DNA from: Marinagarivorans sp.
Lineage (GTDB): Bacteria > Pseudomonadota > Gammaproteobacteria > Pseudomonadales > Cellvibrionaceae
DNA: 64,000 bases
NCBI GenBank assembly: GCA_028281865.1
Contig: JANQJB010000044.1
Coordinates: 1 to 64,000 of the forward strand
Reading direction: 5' to 3'
Part shown: piece by piece, positions 55,807 through 64,000 of the stretch
Layout: each line of letters begins with the position of its first letter
Numbering within the stretch: position 1 is the stretch's first letter
The notes under the pieces: model-generated
The model's database searches: none
What the model was told of the DNA's origin: nothing
Seen by the model: the letters and a program-made list of their open reading frames with translations, nothing else
Position numbers and translations under genes: made by a program

Positions 55807-56517
55807 TTAGTGAGCACGGCGGCGGCTGTAGAACATACCCAGTAATCCAAATGCTAGTAGCATAAGAGTAGAAGGCTCAGATACTTCTGCGACGTCAAAA
55901 CGCACGCGTTGACCATCGTTAAGTTCCAAGCTTATGGTTGAGCCGGAATTTGAAAGAACGCTCCACTCGTCAATACCATCCAAGTTAGAGTAGCTACCCA
56001 CGAGCTCCCAGTTGTTGTCCAAAGTGCCGATCACAAAACCGTCGGTGCAACAGCTCAACCATCGATGGTCGGTATTAAAGGTGCTGGACTCTATGTTAAG
56101 TCCTGGAGTCAAGCCTTCGGTAGCTTCGTCCCCAACCAGAAATTTGGCCGTATCACCGGCAAGGCTCCAGCTGGATTCCGCCTCGTCGGTATTTCCGGCA
56201 TTTGGCACGTCGTAAACGTTGAAGAAATTAAGGCCTTCGCTTGTCATCGCGAAGAAATTGATCGCGGTATCTTCTAATGCATTGGGTCCACCGTTTAAAT
56301 GACCATTGTAGCTAGCGCCCGCAGGAGTACCGTATTGGTAAAAACCTGCAGCACTTAAGCCTGTTGACCATGAGTCGACATAACCAAGAACATTTGCGTC
56401 AAAATCTCCCGCTCCTGCAGAACTCTCCTGTGAAACCCGGATAACCGCTGCGTTGGCCGATACAACTAACCCAAGGCCTAACAGCGTGGTACAAACTATT
56501 TTTTTGAGTGGTGACAT
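55807..56517 (-). CDS. PEP-CTERM sorting-signal protein
   Basis: 236 residues. A Sec signal peptide (LLGLGLVVSANA) is followed by a Gly/Ser/Asn-rich mature domain with two adjacent cysteines (WLSCCTDG), and a C-terminal sorting signal: VSEPSTLMLLAFGLLGM, then YSRRRAH. The SEPST motif, hydrophobic helix and basic tail are the PEP-CTERM pattern recognised by exosortase, which removes the tail during export to the surface or exopolysaccharide. No exosortase or EPS genes are in the window. A strong terminator follows. The mature domain is not otherwise recognised. Confidence 0.85.
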   Translation of the reverse strand: MSPLKKIVCTTLLGLGLVVSANAAVIRVSQESSAGAGDFDANVLGYVDSWSTGLSAAGFYQYGTPAGASYNGHLNGGPNALEDTAINFFAMTSEGLNFFNVYDVPNAGNTDEAESSWSLAGDTAKFLVGDEATEGLTPGLNIESSTFNTDHRWLSCCTDGFVIGTLDNNWELVGSYSNLDGIDEWSVLSNSGSTISLELNDGQRVRFDVAEVSEPSTLMLLAFGLLGMFYSRRRAH

Positions 56518-57010
56518 TCTTATTGTCTCCTAACTGAGTTAAGTTGGAGTACTCGTCTTAGCAAGAATGGCGCCAGTTAAAAAGTTATTAAAAATCAGTT
56601 GGTTATATATTTTATTGGTAGGGGGAGTAAAATCTTTCGACGGTGATTACACAAAATTTGATCAACGACAATGACTCTCGGTGATAAAGATTTGAATTTG
56701 CGGGCTAGTGGTCATATCACCCCTGTTAAAGTTGAAAAGCTTCACAACCTATATGTCAGCATAACGATTAGTTTTGTTTATGATGTTTATCGATTTGGTA
56801 ACCTCACCTCAGACGGCGTTAACACCTCCCGGTATTATTCGCAGGTGCTCTAAATAAACGAAGCGCTCTTATAAAAATAATTAAGGAGCGAAAATAATAA
56901 GGAATAAGAAATAATAAGGCGCGCCCTGGCTAATCAAATGCTCATCCGATTCTGCTCATTTTAATTTAACGGTCGGCGAGAAATAATTTTAATTTATTCG
57001 GTATACGCTT
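56518..57010. other. Divergent intergenic region
   Basis: About 490 bases between the divergent PEP-CTERM and SMP-30-like genes. No open frame with a ribosome site, no RNA gene. An AGGCGCGCC element lies near 56917; no clear operator. Confidence 0.4.
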
Positions 57011-58114
57011 ATGTATTCGAAACTTCGTATTGCAATTGTTGTTTTATTGTCCATGGCTATTTATGGCTGTGGTGGAGCGACAGAGCCGTCGAATTCTCCT
57101 TCAGATACTTCTTCCTCGAGTTCATCTTCATCATCTAGCTCATCGAGCAGTTCATCCAGCAGCTCCAGTTCGTCAAGTAGCTCCAGTTCATCAAGTAGCT
57201 CTTCCAGTTCCAGCAGCTCATCGAGCAGCAGTTCGAGCTCTTCCAGTTCTTCGGGTGAACTTATAGATTACTCGGGCATTGATCCGGTCAAAATGGCAGG
57301 CAGGCCAAAGACCTTACGCAGTAATTTTACCTTTACCGAAGGTCCGATTTGGATTGAGTCACAGCAAGCACTGTTGTTTTCAGATGTGCGTGAAAATATC
57401 GTTTGGCGTTATCAAGCACCCAATAAATTCGATAGGTATTTTACTAACACCTCGGGCACTAATGGTTTAGCGGTTTTTAACGGCCAGCAACTTTACATGT
57501 GCCAGGTTGAGGGTAGACGTTTAATGACCGCCACGTTGCCAACAAGTGCAGACGATCCTGCGCCACAGGTGAGCCTTGTAACAGATAAATTTGACGGCAA
57601 GCGCTACAACCAAACAAATGATGTAACGACGCGCAGTGACGGCAATATTTATTTCACCGACCCGGCTTTTAGGCCGCACCCGTTAGAATTAGATTACTTG
57701 GGTGTTTATCGTATCAGCCCAAGCAACGAAATCAGTGTTATTTCAAAAACCTTGCAGCCGAACGGCATTATTGTTTCCCCTGATGAGAAGTGGCTCTATG
57801 TCACTAATGCGGAGAGAGTTGAACGTTTCGAATTAAACGAAGCGGGAGAAGCTTTGAATCCAAAAACATATGCCATTGCCGAAGCTGGAATTGATGGGAT
57901 GACAATCGATGTAGCGGGTAATTTGTACGTCGCTGTAAGAAACGGTATTGAGGTTATGGATACTAACGGACAATCCTACGGTGTGCTGCTCACGCCAAAT
58001 CGGCGCGCTACCAATTGCACCTTTGGTGGGCCGGATAAAAAGACTTTGTTTGTAACTACTGGTACTGGAGGCACACTTGTTAGCTTTGAAATGCCGATCC
58101 CAGGGGCGCACTAG
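57011..58114 (+). CDS. SMP-30/gluconolactonase-like lipoprotein with long poly-Ser linker
   Basis: 367 residues. A lipoprotein signal (lipobox YGC, then GGATEPS) is followed by about 50 consecutive or near-consecutive serines (residues ~33-82), encoded by mixed TCN/AGY codons. The catalytic part is an SMP-30/gluconolaconase/LRE-like six-bladed propeller: NFTFTEGPIWIESQQALLFSDV, NGLAVFNGQQLYMCQ, YNQTNDVTTRSDGNIYFTDP, QPNGIIVSPDEKWLYVTN and a metal-binding ATNCTFGGPDKKTLFVT end. Such enzymes hydrolyse sugar lactones. The linker would hold the enzyme away from the membrane. It is monocistronic; the substrate is unknown. Confidence 0.85.
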   Translation: MYSKLRIAIVVLLSMAIYGCGGATEPSNSPSDTSSSSSSSSSSSSSSSSSSSSSSSSSSSSSSSSSSSSSSSSSSSSSSSSGELIDYSGIDPVKMAGRPKTLRSNFTFTEGPIWIESQQALLFSDVRENIVWRYQAPNKFDRYFTNTSGTNGLAVFNGQQLYMCQVEGRRLMTATLPTSADDPAPQVSLVTDKFDGKRYNQTNDVTTRSDGNIYFTDPAFRPHPLELDYLGVYRISPSNEISVISKTLQPNGIIVSPDEKWLYVTNAERVERFELNEAGEALNPKTYAIAEAGIDGMTIDVAGNLYVAVRNGIEVMDTNGQSYGVLLTPNRRATNCTFGGPDKKTLFVTTGTGGTLVSFEMPIPGAH

Positions 58115-58200
58115 TGGTCAATAAAATGACTATCAATAAAACCCGTTATTAATAGAGTGAGCCGTGGATATCGCGTTAATAAATTAACTTATCGAATAGC

Positions 58201-59493
58201 TTATCCAAAGAGTTTGCCATCTAAATCCATTCTATCGGGGATCGATTCCAATACTTGCGTATTAGAGTTGTAACCGCTGTTGGCAAAGCTGCCGAGGCCA
58301 AATTTTGCAGGGCCGGCTAATATCCAAGGTGCGTCGGCTGGACCGTGATCGCGACCGTCGCCCATATCGGTGATTTGGCAGACGAGCGACGACTCAATTA
58401 AAGGCTGGCCAGTCGAGTCGTTTTCACTTACTAATTTGGAAATAAAATAAGCCGGCACTTGGCTAATATAAGATAAAAAGCGACCCAAACCGGCGTCTGT
58501 ACTTTGCTGTGGCGAATGCATTGCAGCGTGATAATTGTCGGGTGTGCCCGGAGGTAAATTAAGCAGTGGGCGTATTTCCGGTGCGATGGTCCAATTGCAC
58601 TGGTCATCGCCCACCATCACTGATGCGATGCTCGCGAGGTCGCACTTAAACGCCTCTATCAGTATGTCGCTCACCAATATGCCGTGCTCGACAATATCAG
58701 AGGGGTTGCCGTTATTACTTGATGGTGCTTCGCAGGTGGCCGCATTAGTTCCGCCATCGGGCGGGGCTGATAAACTCATTTCAATTTTTTCTAAGGTCTC
58801 TAAGTGTTTATCGAGCCTTATTTTCTCTTCTTGCCCTAATTTATTTTTAATACTTGCTAAAGCCCGTGCATTCATTTCAAACACAGTTTTGTAGGTTGTA
58901 TCGTCCTGGCTTACCTGCGCACCGCCGAATAGATCGCTGAGTAAAATATTGGCGCCTTTTTTAAACGTTTGCACCTGCCCGTCGGCTACTGAAAAACCCG
59001 GGTGTTGCTGATTAATTCCCACCCGCACAATGGGGAACCTCGTTGTCCACATGTTGTGTTTAGCGAGCTGTGAATCCATGGTATCGATGTAGCGGTTTGC
59101 ATCGAGATCACCGCGGCCCATGCATTTAAACGTCTGGCCGTGGCTACCCCACGAGTTCATAACCTCGTGAAAGTGACAGTAGTTCGAGACCTTGTAAGCC
59201 TCAATGCCCGGGGCAGGTGTCGGGCCGTAGGGTACTGTGGAAAAGGCCATTTCCGTCGCGCTTTTAGGCAGCCAATTATTGGGTGGCGAACCATCGCCCA
59301 AAAACATAAAAACGGCGTGTTTTTTTCCGCCGGGCTTCGCTTCGGCGAAGCGGCTCGATAACACACTCATTGCTAATGGAGAGGTTTTTAGGATTGCGCT
59401 TGCGATTCCGGCGCGGCCCACCAAGTCCAAAAACTTTCTGCGTTCGCGACGCGCGCCGCGTGTTTTTGCATTTTTTACATATCGCTTCATCAT
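58201..59493 (-). CDS. DUF1552 protein (Tat-type signal)
   Basis: 430 residues. The N-terminus is basic and has ERRKFLDLVGRAG, a twin-arginine-like signal. The body shows DUF1552 features: HAVFMFLGDGSPPNNWLPK, YCHFHEVMNSWGSHGQTFK, DSQLAKHNMWTTRFPIVRVGI, and a C-terminal DMGDGRDHGPADAPWILAG. Such proteins are nearly always paired with DUF1592 proteins, as here: this gene starts 15 bases after the DUF1592 gene, so they form an operon. The pair is common in Planctomycetes and in marine gammaproteobacteria; a function in the periplasm with the heme partner is inferred and not proven. It resembles alkaline-phosphatase-like sulfatase relatives in architecture. Confidence 0.85.
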   Translation of the reverse strand: MMKRYVKNAKTRGARRERRKFLDLVGRAGIASAILKTSPLAMSVLSSRFAEAKPGGKKHAVFMFLGDGSPPNNWLPKSATEMAFSTVPYGPTPAPGIEAYKVSNYCHFHEVMNSWGSHGQTFKCMGRGDLDANRYIDTMDSQLAKHNMWTTRFPIVRVGINQQHPGFSVADGQVQTFKKGANILLSDLFGGAQVSQDDTTYKTVFEMNARALASIKNKLGQEEKIRLDKHLETLEKIEMSLSAPPDGGTNAATCEAPSSNNGNPSDIVEHGILVSDILIEAFKCDLASIASVMVGDDQCNWTIAPEIRPLLNLPPGTPDNYHAAMHSPQQSTDAGLGRFLSYISQVPAYFISKLVSENDSTGQPLIESSLVCQITDMGDGRDHGPADAPWILAGPAKFGLGSFANSGYNSNTQVLESIPDRMDLDGKLFG

Positions 59494-59508
59494 CAGTAAT
59501 TTCCTAAG

Positions 59509-61845
59509 CTAACGCCTAAAGCGCATTAGGTCTAAATTGATTAGCGTGTTAAACAGTGCTTTAGCGTCGGCATTGGATGCATCGAGTGCTTGTAATAAAG
59601 TGTCTTCGGCACACGCGAAAGCTTTCGCTTCGTGTTCGGCCAAACGTTTATCATCATCGGGATTTAAAAGATCTTGTGCCGAGTTTTTGATGGGCCTGTT
59701 AAGCGCAAGCCTAAGGCTTTTTTCAACAAAACAGCGTTTAACCGCTTCGGTCTCGGCTAGCGCTAAAGACAGTTCGCGCCCGCCGTTAATATTGTCGACC
59801 ACTTCATCGTAAGCCTTGTAGTTTTCAACTCCCCAAAGCGCGCCTACTGCGTCGATCGGCACGGGATTGGGACCCAGCCCGTCTTCTGCAGTGCCAACGG
59901 CAAATTGCTCGGTGCGATAGCGACCCAAACCGTCGAAATCTTCGAGGGTAGCGCCCAGAGGGTTGATATCGTAAAAGTGACAGGTGCCGCAGCCGTCAGT
60001 GGGCCCATTTGAGAGCGTCGATATCTCGTAGAAGCCCCTGGTTGTCAGCGTTCTTTCTGCCTTTGCTGCTTCGGCGAGCGCAGCTTTTTCGGAGCGCAGG
60101 CCCGGCTCTTCTTCCAGTGTCCCCGGCGGGGGAATATGGTGGCAGAGCATATCTTCACGTATATGCGCGGCTCTCAAGATGGGTGCCGAGCTATCGCCGT
60201 GGGAAAAACTAGCCAAAAAAGCGCCCATCGTGGGTACACCCCCTCGGCGGCTTTCTTCGGGCATCGTTATGCGTTCAAAACGGTGTGCTTCTGCGCCTGG
60301 CCAGCGCAGGCCGTAGTGATCTGCAAGTGCCTTATTCACGAAGGTGTAGTTGGCAGAATAAAAGTCGGTGAACGGCACATCATCGCGGCTAAAGATGTGC
60401 CAGAAAAACGTTTGTAGCTCTTCCAGCATGAACTGGCCTAAGTTTTCATTGAGCGCTTTTAAATCAGTGTTTTGTTCGACATTGGTCTTTAGCCAGAGCT
60501 TTACAAAATGTTTCATCTGGCGCTCTGCTGCTTTACTCGTCAGCAATCTATCAATCTGCCGTTGCAGGCCTTGTGTGGTATCGAGTTCGCCATTAGCAGC
60601 TGCTTCCATCAGCCGCTCATCGGGTGTTGACCCGGTAATTAAATAGCTTATGCTGCTCGCGAATTCGTAGGGTGTTAATACATAGGCTTCTCGATCACTG
60701 CTAAGTCTTTCGAGCTTGTCCCGCAAATAACTATTTTGCGTATCAAACAACGGACTATTTAATGCCTCAGCGACCGGTATTCCGATTTCCGAGCGGTAGA
60801 GAAAGTGCGGCGATGTCAGTGCTCCGACAACGGCCCAATACATGCCGTCCTCAGCCGTCGGTGCATCTTTAAATATTTGGTAGAAACTGCCGACCTCTGT
60901 TGTGGCGATATTTCTGTCGCCGGTTAAAGGTCTTCTAAATGCCATCTCGGCGAAGCCCTCGACAAAATCGCGCGCACAAGCTTCGGTGTTATTGTCGCGG
61001 CAGCGCAAATGATTATTGCTGCGATTCCACTCTGCAATGGCCGTGGCATTATTAAAATAGCGTGTACCGTCACCATCGTTGACCAATTGATTATTGGTAT
61101 TAGGGAATCCACCGGTCTTATTGGTGCTGGGAGCGATAAGCAAATTGTCAGGCACCCGAGCGTTATCGGATACGCTTAAAAATAAGTCGCGAATGGAATT
61201 TTTATACTGTTCAGGCGTTAACAGAGGGAGGGCGCGGCTGGCAAAAAGTACCTTGTCTGCTTCATCGCGGCAGTCGAGTGCTGCGTCTTGCTGCTTGTAG
61301 GTCCAAAGGTAGGCAGCGATGTCGTCTGCGCAATTGCCTGTGCATTGAGTCGCGTTGTTTTTTGGCATGAACTGCGTAATGTAAGTGGAAAGCTCGCTTG
61401 CGCTCTGGGCGTCGGTATGCAAGAGGCCGTTGATATCAAAGGGGCTTGTACCGCTAAAAGTGCCGTCCTCTTTGTCGGTATGGCAGATCTGGCCACAAGC
61501 ATTTATTTTCTCTTTTCCGGCAATTGGATCTCCTTTCGAGGTAACTGCTCCGCTCGAGGAACTAGTCGACGATGACGAAGCGCTGGAAGAAGAGCTGCTA
61601 GACGAGTTACTGCTCGAGCTACTTGAGGACGCCGCCGATGAGCTGCTATTTCCAGACCCATTTCCAGTTTCAGGTTCGCCCGAACACGCCGATAACAGCG
61701 CAAGGGCAGCAAGCAGAACCAGTGCTAGTTTTGATATCTGCAACAGGTAACAAAAAGACCTTTTGCTACATAACGCTTGGTTACGCGACAAAAGCGAGAT
61801 GCAAATTTCCCTCGGCATCGTCAGTGTCTCTTTTTGATTGTTCAT
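59509..61845 (-). CDS. DUF1592-family cytochrome c-like lipoprotein with poly-Ser linker
   Basis: 778 residues. After a lipoprotein signal (LSACSG) comes a Ser-rich linker of ~45 residues. A heme-like motif with an extra residue, CGQICH (CxxxCH), follows in the N-terminal cytochrome-like part. Then the usual set: LTPEQYKNSIRDLFL (DUF1587), AEMAFRRPLTGDR (DUF1595), the DUF1592 body with SPHFLYRSEIG and LTPYEFASSISYLITGS, RRGGVPTMGAFLASFSHG with LCHHIPPPG (DUF1588), CGTCHFYDINPLGATLEDFDGLGRYR (canonical heme site), and a DUF1585 end (LRLALNRPI). ATG 61845 and ATG 61818 are both possible starts. It heads the operon with the DUF1552 gene. Confidence 0.88.
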   Translation of the reverse strand: MNNQKETLTMPREICISLLSRNQALCSKRSFCYLLQISKLALVLLAALALLSACSGEPETGNGSGNSSSSAASSSSSSSNSSSSSSSSASSSSTSSSSGAVTSKGDPIAGKEKINACGQICHTDKEDGTFSGTSPFDINGLLHTDAQSASELSTYITQFMPKNNATQCTGNCADDIAAYLWTYKQQDAALDCRDEADKVLFASRALPLLTPEQYKNSIRDLFLSVSDNARVPDNLLIAPSTNKTGGFPNTNNQLVNDGDGTRYFNNATAIAEWNRSNNHLRCRDNNTEACARDFVEGFAEMAFRRPLTGDRNIATTEVGSFYQIFKDAPTAEDGMYWAVVGALTSPHFLYRSEIGIPVAEALNSPLFDTQNSYLRDKLERLSSDREAYVLTPYEFASSISYLITGSTPDERLMEAAANGELDTTQGLQRQIDRLLTSKAAERQMKHFVKLWLKTNVEQNTDLKALNENLGQFMLEELQTFFWHIFSRDDVPFTDFYSANYTFVNKALADHYGLRWPGAEAHRFERITMPEESRRGGVPTMGAFLASFSHGDSSAPILRAAHIREDMLCHHIPPPGTLEEEPGLRSEKAALAEAAKAERTLTTRGFYEISTLSNGPTDGCGTCHFYDINPLGATLEDFDGLGRYRTEQFAVGTAEDGLGPNPVPIDAVGALWGVENYKAYDEVVDNINGGRELSLALAETEAVKRCFVEKSLRLALNRPIKNSAQDLLNPDDDKRLAEHEAKAFACAEDTLLQALDASNADAKALFNTLINLDLMRFRR

Positions 61846-62124
61846 GTGTTGGCAAAACCTCTTGGGCCAAACTAAAGCGGTTCAGCAAACGCTTGGGTGT
61901 ATTCGGCTTCAATGTCATGTGTTACCAATAGTAACCTAATGAATTTCGTGATAGGCGGGTAACTATTCACGTTTTAGTGAATCTAGACAGACGGGTGTAT
62001 GGGTTGGAGTTGGTTTTTAGCGGGTTTGGTTTCACTCAGGGCTTGTATCACTTAGGGATAGAGCGCCCTTGGGATTAGCGGTGAAGCGCCGAGGAAAGAT
62101 TGTAATTAGCTGTTTGTTTAATGC

Positions 62125-63351
62125 TTAGTAGGAGATCGCAAGATTAATCCGCAGGACATCGGCATCGAAGCTGTAAAAAGGCTCGTTGCCTAGCTCTGCC
62201 TCGCCGATTATGCTCAAGTTCCAATTTCGGAAGTTGTCGTAATCGAACATGATGCGGTCCCAATATATTTTCAAGGTTGTTTTTTCAACAAACGGAAGGT
62301 ATTTGTCATCAAATTCGTAGCCGACGGTAATCCCTAAGGTATTGTCGCTAAACGCGCTCATTTCTTTGTCGCGCGCGCGAAATTCTTTGCGGCTATCGTC
62401 TGTTTCTGCATCGAAATATTCAAACATGTCGGAAAAGAAATCCGCTTCGTTTTGGGAATAGGCGCGCGCGCGAAATTCCAAGCTCCAATTCGATTTAAAA
62501 GGATGGATATAGCGCAGCTCAAAATTGTCAGCTTTGATACCCCAGCTATCAGAGAAATACCGATATTCTGCGCGAATCGCTGCGCGATAGGGTAGACGAT
62601 ACATACTGCGGATCGCGACTGCATCGCTGTTGCGTGTCGAAGGATAGTGTTCCGGCTGCCTGCCGACGGTAATGCTGCCATCGTTGGCAACGGAATCGAT
62701 GTAACGCACACTGCGATAGGGGTTGTTTATAAAGCCCTGGTCGATAACCGATTCGGCAACAACGTTAACGATCCATTTGCGGGTGAGCACTTGTGTGAGC
62801 CCAATGCGATAGCGTTTGGTTTGTTTGTCCTCGCGAAAAGTATCGTTATTATTTTGCATCACCACGTCATCACCTTGGGTATAACCGAAGCTCAGCGTGG
62901 ACATATCGCCGAAGAAATCTTGGCTGACATTAAAGCTAACGGTTTCTGCCTCGTAGTCATTTTCAGTAGAGGTCGATAAGTTTAGCTTCAGCATCGTCTT
63001 GTTGTAGAGGTAGTCTACGCCGACGCCCGTTTCGGTGCGCTCTTCTGTATATAACGTACTGCCTGCCGTTAGAACATCAATCGATGCGCTCGATACTTTG
63101 TCAACGTAATAACTAGCCGAAAAAGAAATGGTATCTTTGAAGCCTTTGCGAACTAAGACCGATGGACCGGTGATCTCTACGCCGCCGCCATCGTAGGCGT
63201 GGTAGAGCATGTCGGTGCGATCTTCCGGCAATACTGCGGCGTGGCTTAATCCTGCTACCAGAAGCAGGAGAATCGAGAATAATTTAGTGAGTTGCGTAAA
63301 TTTGAAAAGGCAATAACAGGTAGTTTCCAATCGCCTGCTAATTACAACCAC
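62125..63351 (-). CDS. DUF3570 outer-membrane-like protein
   Basis: About 408 residues. I place the start at GTG 63351, just behind GGAGG and overlapping the DUF4266 stop; the frame is open to 63378. A signal peptide (LFSILLLLVAGLSHA) precedes a protein made of alternating amphipathic strands (DTISFSASYYVDKVSS, MLKLNLSTSTENDYEAETVSF, YRIGLTQVLTRKWIVNVVAES) that ends in an aromatic-hydrophobic strand (RINLAISY), so a beta-barrel is likely. DUF3570 proteins are usually encoded with DUF4266 and a TlpA thioredoxin, and often ApbE, which is the set seen here. It may be a conduit or secretion-related pore; the function is not established. Confidence 0.85.
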   Translation of the reverse strand: MVVISRRLETTCYCLFKFTQLTKLFSILLLLVAGLSHAAVLPEDRTDMLYHAYDGGGVEITGPSVLVRKGFKDTISFSASYYVDKVSSASIDVLTAGSTLYTEERTETGVGVDYLYNKTMLKLNLSTSTENDYEAETVSFNVSQDFFGDMSTLSFGYTQGDDVVMQNNNDTFREDKQTKRYRIGLTQVLTRKWIVNVVAESVIDQGFINNPYRSVRYIDSVANDGSITVGRQPEHYPSTRNSDAVAIRSMYRLPYRAAIRAEYRYFSDSWGIKADNFELRYIHPFKSNWSLEFRARAYSQNEADFFSDMFEYFDAETDDSRKEFRARDKEMSAFSDNTLGITVGYEFDDKYLPFVEKTTLKIYWDRIMFDYDNFRNWNLSIIGEAELGNEPFYSFDADVLRINLAISY

Positions 63352-63565
63352 ACCCACCTCCGGCACCACTTTCAGCACCGCGGGCGGCTTCCCGAGCTTC
63401 GTAGACGTGGTTCATGTACTTGGCGGAAGCAGGGTCGACGTCAAATGCCATAATTGAGTCGGCGAGTATGCCACGCTGATGCGGCTTCACCCACGGCTGC
63501 AGGGATTTGCAGCCGGAAAGGGCGAAAAAAAATATAATAATGCTTAAAGCGCGTTTCAGTAACAT
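63338..63565 (-). CDS. DUF4266 small lipoprotein with Cys-rich end
   Basis: 75 residues with lipobox LSGC (Cys 19). The DUF4266 core WVKPHQRGILADSIMAFD is unmistakable. The C-terminus is Gly-rich and ends in GGCGCN, with two cysteines that could take metal or form a disulfide with the adjacent thioredoxin-like protein. Its stop overlaps the DUF3570 start and its own start abuts the TlpA gene, which gives tight translational coupling. The function is unknown. Confidence 0.85.
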   Translation of the reverse strand: MLLKRALSIIIFFFALSGCKSLQPWVKPHQRGILADSIMAFDVDPASAKYMNHVYEAREAARGAESGAGGGCGCN

Positions 63566-64000
63566 TTACTCTGCAATTAGCTTCTTAATTTGTTTGATAT
63601 AGTCCCTTTCCTCACCTTTTTTGTAGCCTTTGTGCAGGTGACGTATGTTACCTTTGCGGTCGACAAAATAGGTGGATGGCATGGCTTCGTTGCCGAATAA
63701 ATCCGCAACTTTGCCTTCACTATCATCAAGTATAGGGAAAGATACAGGGGTGTCCTTCAAAAACTCGTCACGTTCGTCGGCTTCACCGTCAACATTTAAG
63801 CCCAACAGCACAAAACCAGACTTTTTGTAGTCCTTGTAGATCTTTTCTATCAAGGGCATTTCTTGGCGGCAGGGCCCACACCACGAGGCCCAAAAGTTGA
63901 CCATGACGACTTTGCCGCGAAAATCTTTTAAGCGAACATTTTCACCGCTAAGCGTTTTGGCGGTGAAGTCTGGGGCGGGTTTGTTCATATCGCCGGCATG
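63566..64000 (-). CDS. TlpA-type thioredoxin, 5' end beyond the window
   Basis: The visible 144 codons contain a full thioredoxin domain: PDFTAKTLSGENVRLKDF, FWASWCGPCRQEMPLI (the redox CxxC is CGPC), LGLNVDGEADERD, the cis-Pro segment MPSTYFVDRKG. An ATG at 63988 could be read as the start, but the frame stays open to the edge and reads HAGD before it, which looks like the end of a signal peptide; I therefore treat the gene as truncated by the window. It would be a periplasmic thiol reductant, first of the DUF4266-DUF3570 operon, perhaps reducing the GGCGC cysteines of the partner (inference). Confidence 0.88.
   Translation of the reverse strand, partial: HAGDMNKPAPDFTAKTLSGENVRLKDFRGKVVMVNFWASWCGPCRQEMPLIEKIYKDYKKSGFVLLGLNVDGEADERDEFLKDTPVSFPILDDSEGKVADLFGNEAMPSTYFVDRKGNIRHLHKGYKKGEERDYIKQIKKLIAE

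Noticed and set aside
57095-57260. Dense short DNA repeat resembling a repeat array
   Set aside because: It is the codon-level trace of a poly-serine linker inside one open frame, without conserved repeat-spacer structure, so not CRISPR or a VNTR of its own.
59537-61750. Several long plus-strand frames antisense to the DUF1592 gene
   Set aside because: They are shadow frames of a well-supported gene, with Ser/Ala/Leu-biased translations and no start signals.

Overview
The window looks like chromosome from a marine, polysaccharide-degrading gammaproteobacterium of the Cellvibrionaceae type (Saccharophagus/Teredinibacter/Cellvibrio-like). The grounds are poly-serine linkers behind lipoprotein signals (20470-22779, 57011-58114, 59509-61845), a hybrid one-protein two-component regulator, a vSGLT-type sugar symporter, the DUF1592/DUF1552 pair, a PEP-CTERM protein, KatG, and moderate-to-low GC. 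This placement is inferred from gene content; no rRNA or other phylogenetic marker is present. I saw no tRNA, rRNA, insertion sequence, prophage or CRISPR array.

Layout. 0.1-4.2 kb: a giant periplasmic-sensing hybrid histidine kinase with its own AraC output domain. 4.7-6 kb: a mono-heme lipoprotein and an orphan. 6.1-10.2 kb: a HlyD/ABC/FtsX/FtsX export operon (MacAB-like with two separate permeases). 10.4-16 kb: a membrane hybrid kinase, a zinc-ribbon/N2227-like methyltransferase/PqqD-like fusion, a DsbD-like protein lacking both the membrane domain and the redox cysteines, and a Tat-exported Csp1-type copper storage protein with 13 cysteines and a natural His6 run. 16-20.4 kb: small metabolic genes (two GNATs, a hotdog thioesterase, a TPR protein, a DJ-1/PfpI protein, an orphan). 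20.5-26.7 kb: a DUF3160 lipoprotein, a DUF2059/PDZ protein, a sodium:sugar symporter and a methyltransferase.

26.9-30.9 kb is a cobalamin locus: a B12 riboswitch, a scar in which a BtuB-like signal-peptide start runs into the last ~40 codons of btuR, then cobyric acid synthase and a BtuCD-type ABC importer. 30.9-36 kb holds lipoproteins, a DUF488 protein and a secreted BTRD1-repeat/beta-lactamase-fold hydrolase resembling polyglycine hydrolases. 36.8-41.5 kb has a DUF1631 protein and katG.

41.6-48.7 kb, minus strand, is a split RHS locus: two paralogous secreted N-half proteins with nearly identical ends, a vestige of a C-half start between them, one intact C-half protein with a variable tail, and a small lipoprotein that may be its immunity partner. 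49.6-52 kb has a six-heme lipoprotein and a small lipoprotein. 52.4-54.4 kb encodes a 678-residue orphan whose N-terminus looks like the adaptor segments of eCIS/DUF4157-associated proteins and whose body has a possible Cys/His peptidase pattern; I rate it the best candidate for an undescribed effector. 54.5-64 kb carries envelope proteins: two overlapping lipoproteins, a PEP-CTERM protein, an SMP-30-like lipoprotein, the DUF1592-DUF1552 pair, and a TlpA-DUF4266-DUF3570 operon that runs off the right edge.

Family assignments are from motif recognition by eye; no database search was run.
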